Under the pieces are notes generated by a model. The model was not told the origin of the DNA. It saw nothing but the letters and a program-made list of their open reading frames with translations, and made no database searches. From Sulfurospirillum arcachonense (lineage in GTDB: Bacteria; Campylobacterota; Campylobacteria; Campylobacterales; Sulfurospirillaceae): a stretch of 23,390 bases of DNA. Below are positions 22,246 to 23,390 of this stretch, one piece after another (the first letter of the stretch is position 1; each line of letters starts with the position of its first letter). Location: positions 1 through 23,390 of the forward strand of contig DQTM01000069.1 of assembly GCA_015662785.1 (NCBI GenBank), read 5' to 3'. The translations under genes were made by a program, and so were the position numbers.

Positions 22246-23268
22246 TTAATTCTCGTCTTTATTGATAATTTTTTTAGAAGTAATCCAAGGCATCATTGCT
22301 CTTAGCTTTTTACCAGTTTGCTCGATTTCACTTGCTTCTGTATTTGCTCTTTCAGCATTCATACGAGCGTATCCGGCTTTTCTCTCAAGAATGAAATCTT
22401 TAGCAAATCTACCATCTTGAATCTCTTTTAGTATCTCTTTCATAGCCTTTTTAGACTCGTCATTGATAACTCTTTTTCCAGAAACATAATCACCATACTC
22501 AGCAGTGTTAGAAATTGAATATCTCATATCAGAAATTCCACCTTGGTACATCAAGTCAACAATAAGCTTAAGCTCGTGAAGACACTCAAAATATGCCATT
22601 TCTGGCTCGTAACCAGCTTCTGTAAGAGTCTCAAATCCAGCTTGAACTAAAGATACAACTCCACCACAAAGAACAGCTTGCTCACCAAAAAGGTCAGTCT
22701 CAGTCTCGTCTTTGAAAGTTGTCTCAATAATTCCAGTTTTTCCTCCACCAATAGCACTTGCATATGAAAGAGCAATTGCTTTAGCATTTCCTGTTGCATC
22801 TTGATCAACAGCAATCAAATCAGGAATACCACCACCAGCAACGAACTCACTTCTTACAGTATGACCTGGAGCTTTAGGAGCAACCATGATACAATCTATG
22901 CCTTTTGGAGCTTGAATTTGACCATAATGTATGTTAAACCCATGACCAAAAGCGATTACATTGCCATCACTAAGATTTGGTTTAATCTCAGCTTCAAAAA
23001 CATCTGCTTGAGTCTCATCAGGAAGTAAAATCATAACTATATCAGCAACTTTTGTAGCTTCTGCAACACTAAGAACTGTAAAACCTTTTGCTTCAGCTTT
23101 TTTCCATGAGCTACCTTCTGGTCTAAGTCCAACTACTACTTCAACTCCGCTATCACGTAAGTTTTCTGCATGTGCATGTCCTTGAGAACCAAAACCAATC
23201 ATCGCTACTTTTTTCGCTCGAACGATACTTAAATCACAATCGTTATCATAAAATACTGTTATTGCCAT
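22246..23268 (-). CDS. ilvC: Ketol-acid reductoisomerase IlvC
   Basis: This enzyme makes the dihydroxy acid intermediates of valine, leucine and isoleucine, using NADPH and Mg2+. The 340-residue class I protein shows GFGSQGHAHAENLRDSGV (Rossmann motif), the cofactor loop RPEGSSWKKA typical of NADPH use, APKAPGHTVR, DLFGEQAVLCGG, and FECLHELKLIVDLMYQGG with the metal-binding glutamates. The ATG at 23268 follows AAGGGTAG. Confidence 0.97.
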   Translation of the reverse strand: MAITVFYDNDCDLSIVRAKKVAMIGFGSQGHAHAENLRDSGVEVVVGLRPEGSSWKKAEAKGFTVLSVAEATKVADIVMILLPDETQADVFEAEIKPNLSDGNVIAFGHGFNIHYGQIQAPKGIDCIMVAPKAPGHTVRSEFVAGGGIPDLIAVDQDATGNAKAIALSYASAIGGGKTGIIETTFKDETETDLFGEQAVLCGGVVSLVQAGFETLTEAGYEPEMAYFECLHELKLIVDLMYQGGISDMRYSISNTAEYGDYVSGKRVINDESKKAMKEILKEIQDGRFAKDFILERKAGYARMNAERANTEASEIEQTGKKLRAMMPWITSKKIINKDEN

Positions 23269-23322
23269 CTTCTACCCTTTTAATAATTTGCATTATTTTA
23301 GCCAAAATATACTTAGAAAAAT

Positions 23323-23361
23323 ATTTCCTTATACATGTAAGGCTTGCACAAGGAAATTATA
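23323..23361 (-). promoter_or_regulatory. ilvC promoter -10 box and hairpin-like leader
   Basis: On the minus strand TATAAT (23361-23356) is a perfect -10 box about 90 bases before the ilvC start. Just downstream ATTTCCTT (23323-23330) and AAGGAAAT (23350-23357) form an 8-bp inverted repeat. Inside it CCTTATACATGTAAGG, a near palindrome containing the TACATGTA word, could be an operator or a leader hairpin. Another possible -10 box, TAAAAT, lies nearer the gene. Confidence 0.4.
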
Positions 23362-23390
23362 AAGTAACTACTGATAAAATAATAGTAAAA

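Larger units (their letters stand above)
1667..23339. repeat. Dispersed palindrome TACATGTA, 17 copies (uptake-sequence-like)
   Basis: Copies found by eye start at 1667, 1737, 1754, 2688, 2915, 3095, 6415, 7025, 7061, 9099, 9794, 13806, 19483, 20767, 22203, 22223 and 23332. Every copy reads TTACATGTA on at least one strand, and ten extend to TTACATGTAG, commonly TTACATGTAGAG. They lie in coding sequence in more than one reading frame (L-H-V, T-C-K or Y-M-Y) and between genes. With about two-thirds A+T, chance predicts roughly one copy in this length. Confidence 0.85.

Overview
The window is a piece of an AT-rich chromosome from a Campylobacterota (epsilonproteobacterial) species, most like Sulfurimonas or a close relative. 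The evidence is a HobA gene between lysC and a short DNA polymerase III delta-prime gene, a dihydropteroate synthase with a long N-terminal extension, and gene orders that I recall from Campylobacter jejuni and Helicobacter pylori. I recognise no tRNA, rRNA, CRISPR array, transposase or phage gene.

Region 1 (1-5954, all minus strand) is a tightly packed run read from rppH through lysC, hobA, holB and folP, then a small zinc-ribbon membrane protein, a TauE/SafE permease and a thioredoxin-like protein, to the start of ligA, which is cut by the window edge. Region 2 (about 6062-9490, plus strand) holds a possible 50-codon leader gene, hemW, tatB, tatC and queA. From memory, regions 1 and 2 match the C. 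jejuni neighbourhood Cj0577c-Cj0586, apart from the three genes between folP and ligA. queA appears to start at a rare AUA codon; the first ordinary start codon in its frame would remove about 105 residues. A miniature flagellar rod-like gene and an ArsC/Spx-family gene follow.

Region 3 (10534-19339) looks like an accessory catabolic module set between ruvX and dprA, which are neighbours in C. jejuni and H. pylori as I recall them. It encodes a glycerophosphodiester phosphodiesterase (UgpQ type), a GlpA-like FAD/[2Fe-2S] dehydrogenase, a GlpB-like flavoprotein, a GpdQ-like metallophosphodiesterase, and a complete ABC importer of the PotABCD type whose last permease gene overlaps the metallophosphodiesterase gene. 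The binding protein has basic residues where E. coli PotD uses acidic ones to hold polyamine. I infer an uptake and degradation route: import a glycerophosphodiester, hydrolyse it to glycerol-3-phosphate, oxidise that to dihydroxyacetone phosphate. An 83-bp direct repeat lies upstream of the binding-protein gene, and a decayed chemoreceptor-like fragment lies behind it.

Region 4 (19340-23268, minus strand) is a second conserved block: ilvC, minD, minE, a YibQ-type divergent polysaccharide deacetylase gene and dprA.

Across the window the palindrome TACATGTA occurs 17 times where about one copy would be expected by chance, always inside TTACATGTA on one strand and often as (C/T)TTACATGTAGAG. 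It occurs on both strands, in several reading frames and between genes, once as a perfect inverted pair just before minD. It is nearly absent from the accessory module. This resembles a DNA-uptake sequence or another genome-wide protein-binding site and is, with the catabolic module, the most interesting signal here.
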